A stretch of 64,000 bases of DNA from Clostridia bacterium (GTDB lineage: Bacteria > Bacillota > Clostridia > Oscillospirales > CAG-272): assembly GCA_017536475.1 (NCBI GenBank), contig JAFXHH010000001.1, positions 1 to 64,000 of the forward strand, written 5' to 3'. Under the pieces are notes generated by a model. The model saw only the letters and a list, made by a program, of their open reading frames with translations. It was not told the DNA's origin and did no database searches. Every line of letters begins with the position of its first letter. The stretch's first letter is position 1. Below are positions 28,950 through 38,348 of this stretch, piece after piece. The position numbers and the translations under genes are program-made.

Positions 28950-28984
28950 AATATAAAAAATCATTATAGGGAACCATAGAAGAG

Positions 28985-30124
28985 ATGAAGATTGCTTTTT
29001 TCTCGAATTTTTTAAATCACCATCAGTTGCCGTTGTGCGAGGCTTTTTGTCGCACAGAAGGTATAGAGTTTAAGTTTGTTGCGTGTGAAAAAATTCCTGA
29101 TGACAGGATAAAAATGGGATACGAGGATATGAACGCGAAATATCCGTTTGTTCTTCGTGCTTACGAGGACTCGGCGGCAGCAGAAAAGATAGCGTTGGAA
29201 TACGACGCGGTTATTTTCGGTGCATGTCCAACAAATTACATAGCTCTCCGAATGGAAGAGAATAAGCTTTCCTTCCGTTTCTGCGAAAGATCACTGAAAA
29301 AAGGAACATGGCGTCGTTTTATTCCGAGAACTCGTAGAAAGATATATGAGGGATATACCAAGTATAAAAAGAAAAAACTTTATATTTTAGGAGCAAGCTC
29401 TTACGCCGCATCAGATCTGGCTCTTTGCGGATTCGATAAGAAAAAATGCTTCCAGTGGGGATATTTCCCTGCGGTTTACGAAAAGGATCTTGAAGCTGTT
29501 TTTTGCGGAAAGCGTGAAAACAAGGTGCCCGAGATACTTTATGCGGGCAGACTCTTACCGCTTAAGCATGTTCTTGATACTGTTAAGGCGGTGCATAATC
29601 TCAAAAAGCAGAATATTGAGGCGCACTTTACCATTGTCGGTGAGGGCGAGAGCGCTGAGGGGATAAAGAAGTACGTTGAAAAATACGACCTCTCGGACAG
29701 GGTGGATATGTTGCCCTTTACGTCTCCCGAGAGAGTCAGAGAATATATGGACAGAGCTGATATTTTCGTTTTCTCCAGCAATTTTTATGAGGGCTGGGGA
29801 GCTGTGGTCAACGAGGCTATGAACAGTGCCTGTGCCTTGGTGGTCAGCCATGCGGTTGGCTCGGCGGCATATCTGATACGAAGCGGTGAGAATGGCTACG
29901 TATATAAGTTTGCCGACGTTGGCGAGCTTATGGAAAAGCTTAAGGCTCTTGTAAACGACAGAGAATTGAGAGAAAGCTTCGGAAGTGAAGCCTATAAGAC
30001 GATCACGGAGCTTTGGACGGCTGAAGTTGCTGCCGAGAGGTTTATCGAGCTTTGTAAAGCAATAGAGCGAGACGAGGACTACCGTTCACTTTATGTGAGT
30101 GGACCTTGCAGCGCGGTGAAATAA
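28985..30124 (+). CDS. Glycosyltransferase family 4
   Basis: A 379-residue GT-B glycosyltransferase. MKIAFFSNFLNHHQLPLCEA is a typical N-terminus. LYAGRLLPLKHVLDTV (about 183), VGEGESAEGI and EGWGAVVNEAMNSACALVVSH with EX7E are present. The ribosome site before ATG is weak. GC content is closer to the start of the locus than the AT-rich genes just before it. Confidence 0.9.
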   Translation: MKIAFFSNFLNHHQLPLCEAFCRTEGIEFKFVACEKIPDDRIKMGYEDMNAKYPFVLRAYEDSAAAEKIALEYDAVIFGACPTNYIALRMEENKLSFRFCERSLKKGTWRRFIPRTRRKIYEGYTKYKKKKLYILGASSYAASDLALCGFDKKKCFQWGYFPAVYEKDLEAVFCGKRENKVPEILYAGRLLPLKHVLDTVKAVHNLKKQNIEAHFTIVGEGESAEGIKKYVEKYDLSDRVDMLPFTSPERVREYMDRADIFVFSSNFYEGWGAVVNEAMNSACALVVSHAVGSAAYLIRSGENGYVYKFADVGELMEKLKALVNDRELRESFGSEAYKTITELWTAEVAAERFIELCKAIERDEDYRSLYVSGPCSAVK

Positions 30125-30142
30125 CTTTATTAAGGATTACAT

Positions 30143-31303
30143 ATGAAAATATTCATTTCACTATCCGACACGTGTGTCGGCGGTGTCACGACTGCTGCTG
30201 TGAATTTAGCTAATGAGTTGGTGTCTCGCGGCCACAAGGTTTTCTTCCTCGATATGTCTAGAGAAAATGCCTGTGCAGACCGTCTGAGAGATGGCGTCAA
30301 GCTACCTGCTCTTAAGGGAAAGTCAAGACTTTGGAACATTGGTCTCGAAAATATAAAACAAGCACGAGGATTAAAAAAGCTTGGCATACTTGCTCTCGGG
30401 TTTATAAAAAAGCTGACTATACGTTCAGGGCTTTGGTATAAGCTGATCTTTTCAAAATTCAATAAGGGTGAGAGCTTTGACGTGGCAATCGCTTTCCGTC
30501 AGTGCGCTCCTTGCTATTCCTTTGTGTTAAATAAGGTCAATGCGAAGAGAAAAATGGGATTTGTTCACGGTGAGCTGACATATATGGGCGACATATCCTC
30601 GTGGAAAAAGTATATGCCGAGCTTTGATAAGATCGCTTACGTTTCAAATGCAGTAAGAGAGCAATTCGTTGCAAAATATCCCGAGCTTGATAAAAATGCT
30701 TGTACCGTGTATAACACTTTTGACGTTGAGCAAATAAAAAGGCTTGCCGAAGATGAATGTGACTTGTTTTTTGATGAAAGCAAGGTCAATATTGTTACGG
30801 TGGCGAGGATAGATAATGCCTTTAAGCAGACTCAATGGATAGTTGAGATCTGTAAAAGATTGAAAAACGAGACCGACACGCCTTTTCATTGGTATGTGGT
30901 TGGCAACGGCCCCGATTTTGACAAAACTTTGGCTCTTTCAAAGGAGCAGGAAACAGACGATGTGCTGACATTCGTGGGGAATAAAAATAATCCTTATACA
31001 TACATAAAACAAAGCGATTTTACAGTGCTGACCTCAAAGTCGGAGTCGTACGGGCTTGTGGTTGTCGAATCACTTATATTACAAAGACCTGTCGTTGTTG
31101 CTGAGTATCCTGCAGTTTATGAAATAATTGAAGATGGAAAGCATGGCCTTATTGCGAAGCAGAACGTGGATAGCATTTCGGACTGCGTTTGTAAAATGAT
31201 AGACGATCGTGACGGAATAAGAGATAAATGTGAGGCTTATCTTGCAGCTTTGATGATTAATAATGATACTGCTTACAGTCAATTTTTAAAGGCTGTCGAG
31301 TAA
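30143..31303 (+). CDS. Glycosyltransferase family 4
   Basis: A 386-residue GT-B glycosyltransferase. It has GGVTTAAVNLANEL (about residue 13), GFVHGELTYMGD (about 140), VNIVTVARIDNAFKQ (about 216), WYVVGNGPD and ESYGLVVVESLILQRPVVVAE carrying EX7E. AAGGA before ATG at 7 bases. Eighteen bases after the previous gene. Confidence 0.9.
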   Translation: MKIFISLSDTCVGGVTTAAVNLANELVSRGHKVFFLDMSRENACADRLRDGVKLPALKGKSRLWNIGLENIKQARGLKKLGILALGFIKKLTIRSGLWYKLIFSKFNKGESFDVAIAFRQCAPCYSFVLNKVNAKRKMGFVHGELTYMGDISSWKKYMPSFDKIAYVSNAVREQFVAKYPELDKNACTVYNTFDVEQIKRLAEDECDLFFDESKVNIVTVARIDNAFKQTQWIVEICKRLKNETDTPFHWYVVGNGPDFDKTLALSKEQETDDVLTFVGNKNNPYTYIKQSDFTVLTSKSESYGLVVVESLILQRPVVVAEYPAVYEIIEDGKHGLIAKQNVDSISDCVCKMIDDRDGIRDKCEAYLAALMINNDTAYSQFLKAVE

Positions 31304-31319
31304 TTAAGGAGAAATAAGG

Positions 31320-32417
31320 TTGAATAGTGCGCTTGTTAGTATTATCGTGCCTGTATACAGGGTGGAATATTGGCTGCCTAAGTGTATAAAAAGTCTTTTG
31401 GCACAGACTTATAAAAATATTGAGATCATTCTTGTTGATGACGGTTCTCCAGATAAAAGTGGAACAATTTGCGACAAATTTGCCAAAAAAGACAGCAGAA
31501 TTAAGGTAATACATAAAGAAAACGGCGGTGTCTCTTCCGCAAGAAACGCCGGCATTGACGCGGCAGAGGGAGAATACATCTGTTTTGTCGATTCGGACGA
31601 TTGGCTGTCTGAGGATGCCATTGAAACCCTATATGCCGAGTTTTTGAAAAATAACGTTCAGATCGTTATAGCCAATATGATCACTGTTGGCAAAAGAAAT
31701 GGGTTATTTAGGTTAGTTAATAAAGAAAGGATCATTTCATTTAATGACCCTGATAATTTGTTTTTGGATCTGTATCAGGAAAGTTCATTGGGCGGTCTTG
31801 TTAATAAATTGTTCGTGGCTTCACTTATCAAGGATAATACCATAAGACTAAAAGAGGGAATGAAGTTTGGAGAAGACGTTTTGTTCCTTTTGGAGTGCTT
31901 CAAGCATTGTAGCGCGATCTCATTGATAGAAAAACCGATTTATTACTATAACAGATTGGTGTCTGAGTCTGCGATTACCCGTTATTATCCCGAGCTGACC
32001 GACTGGATGCTTGTGCTTACTGAGGCAAGGCATGACCTGGTTAATGAAAAAGGGGAGCAGTACAAAAACGGATTGTTGTATGTTGCCAAAACAGCATTGA
32101 TAGATTTTGAATATATCATAAATTGTACTTGCCTAAAAAAGATACCCAAGACTGAGGCGATAAAGATATTTGAAAAAGCTTATGATGCTTTTAAGCCGTA
32201 TTTTTATCCCGATTTGTTAAAGGCTGGAACGGTAGAATATTGCATTTATGATAGAATTATTGAAAAATATTGTAAAACGTCTGATTTTTGTGGACTTTAT
32301 CAAAAAACACAACAGAAATATATTTTACATCCACAAAAATTGAAAGGTAGATTGAAGAGCATTTTAGCAAAAGGATATTTTTCTTTGAAACGACGGATGT
32401 ACAAATATATTTTGTAA
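31320..32417 (+). CDS. Glycosyltransferase family 2
   Basis: A 365-residue GT-A glycosyltransferase: VSIIVPVYRVEYWL, LVDDGSPDKSG, ENGGVSSARNAG and DSDDW (about residue 89). TTG start at 31320, with AAGGAG 8 bases upstream. The C-terminal third is Lys-rich and AT-rich in codon use. Immediately upstream of the flippase gene. Confidence 0.9.
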   Translation: MNSALVSIIVPVYRVEYWLPKCIKSLLAQTYKNIEIILVDDGSPDKSGTICDKFAKKDSRIKVIHKENGGVSSARNAGIDAAEGEYICFVDSDDWLSEDAIETLYAEFLKNNVQIVIANMITVGKRNGLFRLVNKERIISFNDPDNLFLDLYQESSLGGLVNKLFVASLIKDNTIRLKEGMKFGEDVLFLLECFKHCSAISLIEKPIYYYNRLVSESAITRYYPELTDWMLVLTEARHDLVNEKGEQYKNGLLYVAKTALIDFEYIINCTCLKKIPKTEAIKIFEKAYDAFKPYFYPDLLKAGTVEYCIYDRIIEKYCKTSDFCGLYQKTQQKYILHPQKLKGRLKSILAKGYFSLKRRMYKYIL

Positions 32418-32438
32418 GAAACGGAAGGATTAGATACA

Positions 32439-33905
32439 ATGGCTGAAGACAAGAGCGGTTTAAAAGATAAAGCTTTTAAAGGCTTGTTTTGGAAATTTTC
32501 TGAGAGAGCACTGGTGCAGATAGTATCTCTTATAGTATCTATAGTGTTGGCAAGATTGTTAACACCCGATGATTACAGCGTGGTAGGAATTGTTGGGGTA
32601 TTTTATGCTTTTGCGAACGTTTTAATATCCGCCGGATTCAACTCTGCACTGATTCAAAAAAAGGACGCAATCGTAGAGGATTATTCGGGAGTTTTGTGGA
32701 TAAGCCTTGGTGCAGCGGTTGTTATGTACGGTATAATATTTTTTGCCGCACCGTATATAGCTCGGCTGTATGAAAAAGAGATCTTGACGCTGATCTTCAG
32801 AATAATGGGATTGTCGTTTATAATCAACGCCTTTAAATCGGTCTTGTGTGCTCGCATATCAAATCAGCTTCAGTTTAAAAAATTTTTTTGGTCGACCTTT
32901 ATCGGCACCGCTGCGTCTGCGGTAATAGGAATCACAATGGCTTTAAAGGGCTTTGGACCTTGGGCGCTGGTAGGACAGCAGATGTCCAATTCAATAATTG
33001 ATACTTTGATACTAACCTTTACCACAAAGATCAAATACGTTTTCCGCGGCTCAACGAAAAATATCCCCTCTCTTTTTAATTATGGCTGGAAAATATGGGC
33101 TTCGGGAATAATACATACGATATATCAGGAGATAAACCCCTTGATTATCGGTTTGAAATATTCAGGTGCGGATCTTGCTTACTATTCAAAGGGGGGGACA
33201 TTTCCCGGAATAGTAAATTCGACCTTGTGCGATACCGTGTCTGCTGTTATGTTCCCGGTCATGTCAAAGATGCAAGAGGAAAAAGACGCTTTGCTTAAAT
33301 ATACACGACAGTTTATAAGCGGGGCATCATTTCTGATATTTCCTATGATGTTGGGATTTTTAGCGGTTTCGGAGAATTTTGTAAGAGTTGTGCTGACCGA
33401 TAAGTGGCTTCCTGCCGTTATTTATATGCAAATTTTTTGCATAGTATATATGTTCAATATTATCCATACAGGGAATCTTCAGGTGATAAGAGCACTGGGT
33501 AGAAGTGACGTAACACTTATAATGGAGATAATAAAAAAATTCTCTTATGCCGTAGTAATTTTGTTGTTTGTACTGTTTTCAAATGGACCTGAGATGCTTG
33601 CGGTGGCGTCGATAGTGAACACGTTGATCGCAACGGTAATAAACACTGTGCCGAATGTAAAATTTATAGGATATAAGATGAGGTATCAGCTGTACGATCT
33701 TTTACCCAATCTGATAACGTCGATAATAATGTGTGTATGTGTATTGTTGATAGGCAGATTGGAGCTTAATATCTATCTTTTGCTTTTCATTCAGGTGTTT
33801 TCCGGAGTGGTTATATATTTAACATTGAATATATTGATAAGAAATCCTAACCTCAAGTTTGCGGTCAACACGGTAAAAGGTTTCTTGAAGCGTAAAAATG
33901 TTTAA
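32439..33905 (+). CDS. Wzx-type polysaccharide flippase (WzxC-like)
   Basis: A 488-residue membrane protein of the MATE/MVF polysaccharide exporter group. About 14 hydrophobic helices are visible. It has the N-terminal GLFWKFSERALVQIVSLI and ARLLTPDDYSVVG typical of WzxC-like exporters. It would flip the lipid-linked repeat outward for EpsG-type polymerisation. The only flippase in the locus. Confidence 0.92.
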   Translation: MAEDKSGLKDKAFKGLFWKFSERALVQIVSLIVSIVLARLLTPDDYSVVGIVGVFYAFANVLISAGFNSALIQKKDAIVEDYSGVLWISLGAAVVMYGIIFFAAPYIARLYEKEILTLIFRIMGLSFIINAFKSVLCARISNQLQFKKFFWSTFIGTAASAVIGITMALKGFGPWALVGQQMSNSIIDTLILTFTTKIKYVFRGSTKNIPSLFNYGWKIWASGIIHTIYQEINPLIIGLKYSGADLAYYSKGGTFPGIVNSTLCDTVSAVMFPVMSKMQEEKDALLKYTRQFISGASFLIFPMMLGFLAVSENFVRVVLTDKWLPAVIYMQIFCIVYMFNIIHTGNLQVIRALGRSDVTLIMEIIKKFSYAVVILLFVLFSNGPEMLAVASIVNTLIATVINTVPNVKFIGYKMRYQLYDLLPNLITSIIMCVCVLLIGRLELNIYLLLFIQVFSGVVIYLTLNILIRNPNLKFAVNTVKGFLKRKNV

Positions 33906-33914
33906 GAGGAAAAG

Positions 33915-35048
33915 ATGAAAATAAGTCGTATTATAAAAATATTAAAGAACAATTTTACACCACTAAAAAATGTGATCTTGTTTGAAAGTATTCCTGACGT
34001 ATCAGATAATACCAAAGCGGTCTTTGATGAAATGATAAAAAGGGAATTGAACCGAAAATACAAGCTTGTTTGGATTGTTTCGGGTAATAGCCATAGATTC
34101 AAGAATTACGATAATGTTTTCTATCTTGATGAGAACGATCCGAAGCAAAAGCGCCAGATTCAAAAGCTGATGATAAGCGCTAAATGTATGATCTGCTGTA
34201 ACAGATTTTTGCCAAGAATGAGATGGGGACAAAAAACCTTCTATCTTTCTCACGGAACAACGGTTAAAAGTGTCAAGAGTTATTATACCATTCCGGATAG
34301 AATTGATTATTTTATAGTAACTTCTGAAAATGTGATGGATTTACAGTCATACGAATTGAATTTTGATAAATCAAGGACCATTCCTTTAGGATTTCCAAGG
34401 AATGATGCTTTGACAAAATCAAATTTAGATGTAAAGGGTTATTTACATACTCATTGTAAAAAGGTGATAGTGTGGTATCCTACTTTTCGTCAGCACAAAG
34501 GTGGGCTGAAAAGTGCGTCTGATGTGACTTTGCCAATACTTCACAACGAAGAGTTAGCAGTTGAACTAAACAAATCAGCAATTGAAAATGATGTGTTAAT
34601 TGTTTTGAAACCGCATTTTGCTCAAGATGTTACTTATATTAAGGATATGAAGCTTAGTAATATCAGATTTATTGGAGAAGATTTCTTTGAAGAAAATAAT
34701 ATTTGCTCTTATGAATTTGTTGCCGGTTGTGATGCTTTGATAACCGATTATTCTTCAATATATTTTGATTATACCCTTTGCAATAAACCGATAGCGGTTA
34801 TTTGGGAAGATATTGAAGAATATAGTAAAAATCCCGGATTGATTGATAATTACGAGTATTATTTAAGAGGTGCTGAAAAGCTTTATACGTTAGATGATTT
34901 AAAGGCATTTGTCGCAAGGTTAGCTGATGGAACAGATCTGTTGAAAGATGAAAGAAATAGCGTTATGAGAGAGGTAAATATATCAAATGATGGAAAAAAC
35001 TCAGAACGAGTTGTGAATTTCATTATGGATAAATTGAGAATAACTTGA
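33915..35048 (+). CDS. CDP-glycerol glycerophosphotransferase family protein
   Basis: A 377-residue cytoplasmic GT-B-like transferase of the TagB/TagF family, which transfers glycerol phosphate from CDP-glycerol to a glycan or polymer. Conserved parts: YLSHGTTVKS (about 112), PLGFPRNDAL (about 155), WYPTFRQHKGG, LKPHFAQD and CDALITDYSSIYFDY near residue 280. Strongly AT-rich (about 30% GC in the hand-counted line 34681-34740). It sits directly before the phosphonate genes and could use CDP-glycerol or a CMP-activated phosphonate as donor (inference). Confidence 0.88.
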   Translation: MKISRIIKILKNNFTPLKNVILFESIPDVSDNTKAVFDEMIKRELNRKYKLVWIVSGNSHRFKNYDNVFYLDENDPKQKRQIQKLMISAKCMICCNRFLPRMRWGQKTFYLSHGTTVKSVKSYYTIPDRIDYFIVTSENVMDLQSYELNFDKSRTIPLGFPRNDALTKSNLDVKGYLHTHCKKVIVWYPTFRQHKGGLKSASDVTLPILHNEELAVELNKSAIENDVLIVLKPHFAQDVTYIKDMKLSNIRFIGEDFFEENNICSYEFVAGCDALITDYSSIYFDYTLCNKPIAVIWEDIEEYSKNPGLIDNYEYYLRGAEKLYTLDDLKAFVARLADGTDLLKDERNSVMREVNISNDGKNSERVVNFIMDKLRIT

Positions 35049-35199
35049 GGCAATAATGTATAAGCTTATTACTTACGGAACATTTTGAATTTACATTATG
35101 TACATATAAATCTTTCAAGGAAAGCAAAACAACTTGGAAATATCTACTACAAAGATTAAAAGAGATTCAAAAAATAATAAAAATATAGAGGTTTAAATT
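35049..35199 (+). other. AT-rich gap at a composition boundary
   Basis: A 151-base non-coding gap between the AT-rich transferase gene and the GC-richer phosphonate genes, the longest gap inside the locus. Apart from GAGG before the next ATG, I see no convincing promoter or terminator. It probably marks a recombination junction. Confidence 0.4.
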
Positions 35200-37209
35200 A
35201 TGAAAGCATTAATTTTGAATTCCGGCCTTGGTCGCCGCATGGGTGTACTTACAAGCGAACACCCCAAATGCATGACAGAAATCTCTGCAAGGGATACCAT
35301 ACTTTCGCGTCAGCTCAAGCTGATCGCAGAAGCGGGAATAAAAGAAGTAGTTATGACCACGGGATATTTCGACGAGATACTCGTGAACTACTGTCACTCG
35401 TTGAATCTTCCGTTGAACTACACCTTTGTAAACAATCCCGTTTACGACAAGACCAACTACATCTATTCGATCTATTGTGCAAAGGATCATCTTCGCGACG
35501 AGGATATCGTGCTGATGCACGGCGACCTTGTTTTCGAATCTGAGGTCTTTGACAAGGTGATCGCAAGTGAGAACAGCTGTATGACCGTCAGCTCGACTCT
35601 GCCTTTGCCCGAAAAGGATTTCAAGGCAGTAATAGGCGAGGGAAGAGTTACGGCGGTGGGAATAGAGTTCTTTGCCGACGCTATGGCGGCTCAGCCTCTC
35701 TACAAGCTTTGCAAGGACGATTGGAACGTATGGCTTGACGAGATCTGCGCGTTCTGTGAGAGCGACAACCGCAAGTGCTATGCTGAAAACGCATTTAATA
35801 AGGTGTCGGACAAGTGCCATATCTATCCTCTTGACGTGAAGGACTCTCTCTGCGGAGAGATCGACACTCCCGAGGATTTGGCGGTAGTATCCAAGCAGAT
35901 CGCGGAGCTTGAAAACAGAATCGTTTATATGTGCTTTTCCACCGATATGATCCACTCGGGACACATCGCCATTATCAAGAAGGCGCAAAAGCTTGGTAAG
36001 CTTGTCATCGGTGTTCTTTCCGACGAGGCGGTTGCCTCCTACAAGCGTTTCCCCCTGATGCCATACGAGGAGAGAAAGTCTCTCGTTGAGAATATAAACG
36101 GTGTCGCTATGGTTATTGAACAGAAGGAGCTCAGCTATGCCGAGAACATCAAGGCCTTGAAGCCCGCATACGTGGTTCACGGTGACGATTGGCGCGAGGG
36201 CTTCCAGAGACCCATTCGCGACGAGGTCGTGGAGCTTCTTTCGGAATATGGCGGCAAGCTGGTAGAGTACCCTTATTCGAAGACTGATACCTATCTGGAG
36301 ATGGAAAAGCTCTCGAGAGCAAAGCTTTCTATGCCCGACATGCGCCGCGGCAGACTGAAAAAGCTCATTGGAATGAAAGGTCTTGTTACCGCGATGGAGG
36401 CACACAGCGGAATCACGGGACTTATCGTTGAAAACACCAAGGTTTTGCAGGACGGCAAGACATATCAGTTCGACGCTATGTGGGTATCCAGCCTTTGCGA
36501 CAGTACCGCAAAGGGCAAGCCCGACATCGAGCTCGTTGATATGACCTCTCGTTTCCGCACTATTGACGATATTATGGAAGTCACCACAAAGCCGATCATC
36601 TTCGACGGTGACACTGGCGGACTTACCGAGCACTTTGTTTATACCGTAAAGACGCTTGAGAGAATGGGCGTTTCCATGGTAATCATCGAGGACAAAACGG
36701 GACTTAAAAAGAACTCGCTCTTCGGTACAGAGGTTCAGCAGACTCAGGACAGCATCGAGAACTTCTGCGAGAAGATAAAGGCAGGTAAGAAGGCACAGAA
36801 GACGAAGGAATTTATGATCTGTGCGCGAATCGAGTCACTTATTCTCGAGAGAGGAATGGAAGACGCGCTTGAAAGAGCCTTTGCGTTCTCGGGAGCAGGT
36901 GCCGACGCGATCATGATACACAGCCGCAAGAAAGATCCTGCGGAGATCTTCGAATTTGTTGAGAAATTCCGCGAGAAGAATCAGGCGACGCCTATCGTCG
37001 TAGTCCCCACCTCGTTCAACGCGGTAACCGAGCAGGAGTTCAAGCAGAGGGGTGTAAACGTTGTTATTTATGCGAACCAGCTGACCAGAAGCGGATTCCC
37101 CGCAATGCAGAAGACTGCTACGACGATCCTCGAGAACCACCGTGCAAAAGAAGCAGACGATATGTGTATGTCTATCAAGGAGATCATCACCCTCATTCCC
37201 GAGGAATGA
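35200..37209 (+). CDS. aepX: Three-domain fusion: sugar-type nucleotidyltransferase, TagD-like cytidylyltransferase, PEP mutase
   Basis: A 669-residue protein. Residues 1-237 form an NTP_transferase domain (LicC/PntC-like; GLGRRMG near residue 10, HPKCM, HGD near 107). Residues 240-375 form a TagD-like cytidylyltransferase with H252-S-G-H255. Residues 380-669 form PEP mutase (isocitrate lyase superfamily), with FDGDTGG (468-474) and EDKTGLKKNS (497-506), the hallmark mutase loop. PEP mutase converts phosphoenolpyruvate to phosphonopyruvate, making the C-P bond. Cytidylyltransferase domains on PEP mutases are known to activate phosphonates as CMP esters for attachment to glycans. Two such domains on one enzyme is unusual. 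Genes for the next two steps follow directly. Confidence 0.9.
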   Translation: MKALILNSGLGRRMGVLTSEHPKCMTEISARDTILSRQLKLIAEAGIKEVVMTTGYFDEILVNYCHSLNLPLNYTFVNNPVYDKTNYIYSIYCAKDHLRDEDIVLMHGDLVFESEVFDKVIASENSCMTVSSTLPLPEKDFKAVIGEGRVTAVGIEFFADAMAAQPLYKLCKDDWNVWLDEICAFCESDNRKCYAENAFNKVSDKCHIYPLDVKDSLCGEIDTPEDLAVVSKQIAELENRIVYMCFSTDMIHSGHIAIIKKAQKLGKLVIGVLSDEAVASYKRFPLMPYEERKSLVENINGVAMVIEQKELSYAENIKALKPAYVVHGDDWREGFQRPIRDEVVELLSEYGGKLVEYPYSKTDTYLEMEKLSRAKLSMPDMRRGRLKKLIGMKGLVTAMEAHSGITGLIVENTKVLQDGKTYQFDAMWVSSLCDSTAKGKPDIELVDMTSRFRTIDDIMEVTTKPIIFDGDTGGLTEHFVYTVKTLERMGVSMVIIEDKTGLKKNSLFGTEVQQTQDSIENFCEKIKAGKKAQKTKEFMICARIESLILERGMEDALERAFAFSGAGADAIMIHSRKKDPAEIFEFVEKFREKNQATPIVVVPTSFNAVTEQEFKQRGVNVVIYANQLTRSGFPAMQKTATTILENHRAKEADDMCMSIKEIITLIPEE

Positions 37210-37229
37210 TTTTCTGAAAGGAAAATATT

Positions 37230-38348
37230 GTGAAACAAAGAATTATCGAGGGTAAAGCCTCATATCAGCAAATTGGCAAAGTAATAGGCGAGCTGGAAGC
37301 AAAAAAAATCCTGCTCGTCTATACCGAGCCCGTAAAATATCTTCCCGTTTGGGAATATATTCACGCTCTTGAAACTCCCGCAGTAGAGTTCTGCGAGTTT
37401 ACCTCCAACCCAAAATATGAGGAGGTAGAGGCAGGTGTGGAGCTGTTTAATCGCGAAAAGTGCGACGCTATCGTTGCTATTGGCGGCGGAAGTGCCATCG
37501 ACGTGGCGAAGTGTATCAAGCTTTATTGCAAAATGTCCAAGGACACCGTATATCTGAAGCAGGAATACACCGACACACAGGTGCCCCTTATCGCTATGCC
37601 CACTACCGCGGGCACGGGAAGTGAATCGACGCCTTTTGCCGTTATATATTACGAGGGCGTGAAGCAGTCCGTAAAGCATGCGAGCATTATTCCCGACGTG
37701 GCGGTGCTTGACGGCGACGTTTTGACGGGACTTCCCGTATATCAGAAAAAATGCACCGTTCTCGACGCGCTCTGTCAGGCGATAGAGTCCTGGTGGTCGG
37801 TCTATTCCACCGACGAGAGCAAGGCATACTCGAAGAGAGCTATCGAGAAGATAATGGCAAACGTTTTTGAGTACGTTGAGGAGAATACCGAGAGGGCAAG
37901 GGACGAGATAATGTCGGCGGCAAACCTTGCGGGCAGAGCAATTTGCATAACCGCAACCACCGCCCCTCACGCTATGAGCTATAAGGTGACCTCACTCTAC
38001 GGTTTCCCGCACGGTCACGCGGTTGCGGTGAATCTGCACAGGGTTTGGAGATATATGCTTGAAAATCCTCAAAATTGTGTCGATAAACGTGGAGTTGACT
38101 ATCTTTTTGCCACGTTTAAAGATATAGGAAACGCTATGGGATATGGCAATGCCGAGGAGGCTTGCCTTGGATTTGAGCAGATGCTTGAGCGTCTTGATAT
38201 ACGCGATCCGAAGGATGAATGTAAGGAGAGTGCGGCGCGTATATTGACCGATGCCGTCAACGTTGAAAGACTTGGAAACAACCCCGTGCGCCTTGACAAA
38301 GACGCGATCTATAAGATATATATGGAGATACTGAAAGATGAAGCTTGA
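37230..38348 (+). CDS. Iron-containing alcohol dehydrogenase, probable phosphonoacetaldehyde reductase
   Basis: A 372-residue group III (Fe) alcohol dehydrogenase. GGGSAIDVAK (about 87-96) and PTTAGTGSESTPFAV (about 130) bind NAD(P). The metal site is represented by HAMSYK and the FPHGHAVA histidines. Next to PEP mutase and phosphonopyruvate decarboxylase, its likely reaction is phosphonoacetaldehyde plus NAD(P)H to 2-hydroxyethylphosphonate. GTG start with AAAGGA 7 bases upstream. The gene end overlaps the decarboxylase start by 11 bases. No aminotransferase is nearby, which favours hydroxyethyl- over aminoethylphosphonate. Confidence 0.88.
   Translation: MKQRIIEGKASYQQIGKVIGELEAKKILLVYTEPVKYLPVWEYIHALETPAVEFCEFTSNPKYEEVEAGVELFNREKCDAIVAIGGGSAIDVAKCIKLYCKMSKDTVYLKQEYTDTQVPLIAMPTTAGTGSESTPFAVIYYEGVKQSVKHASIIPDVAVLDGDVLTGLPVYQKKCTVLDALCQAIESWWSVYSTDESKAYSKRAIEKIMANVFEYVEENTERARDEIMSAANLAGRAICITATTAPHAMSYKVTSLYGFPHGHAVAVNLHRVWRYMLENPQNCVDKRGVDYLFATFKDIGNAMGYGNAEEACLGFEQMLERLDIRDPKDECKESAARILTDAVNVERLGNNPVRLDKDAIYKIYMEILKDEA

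Noticed and set aside
35209-36633. A 474-residue minus-strand frame
   Set aside because: Antisense to the PEP mutase fusion; no recognisable domains or ribosome site.
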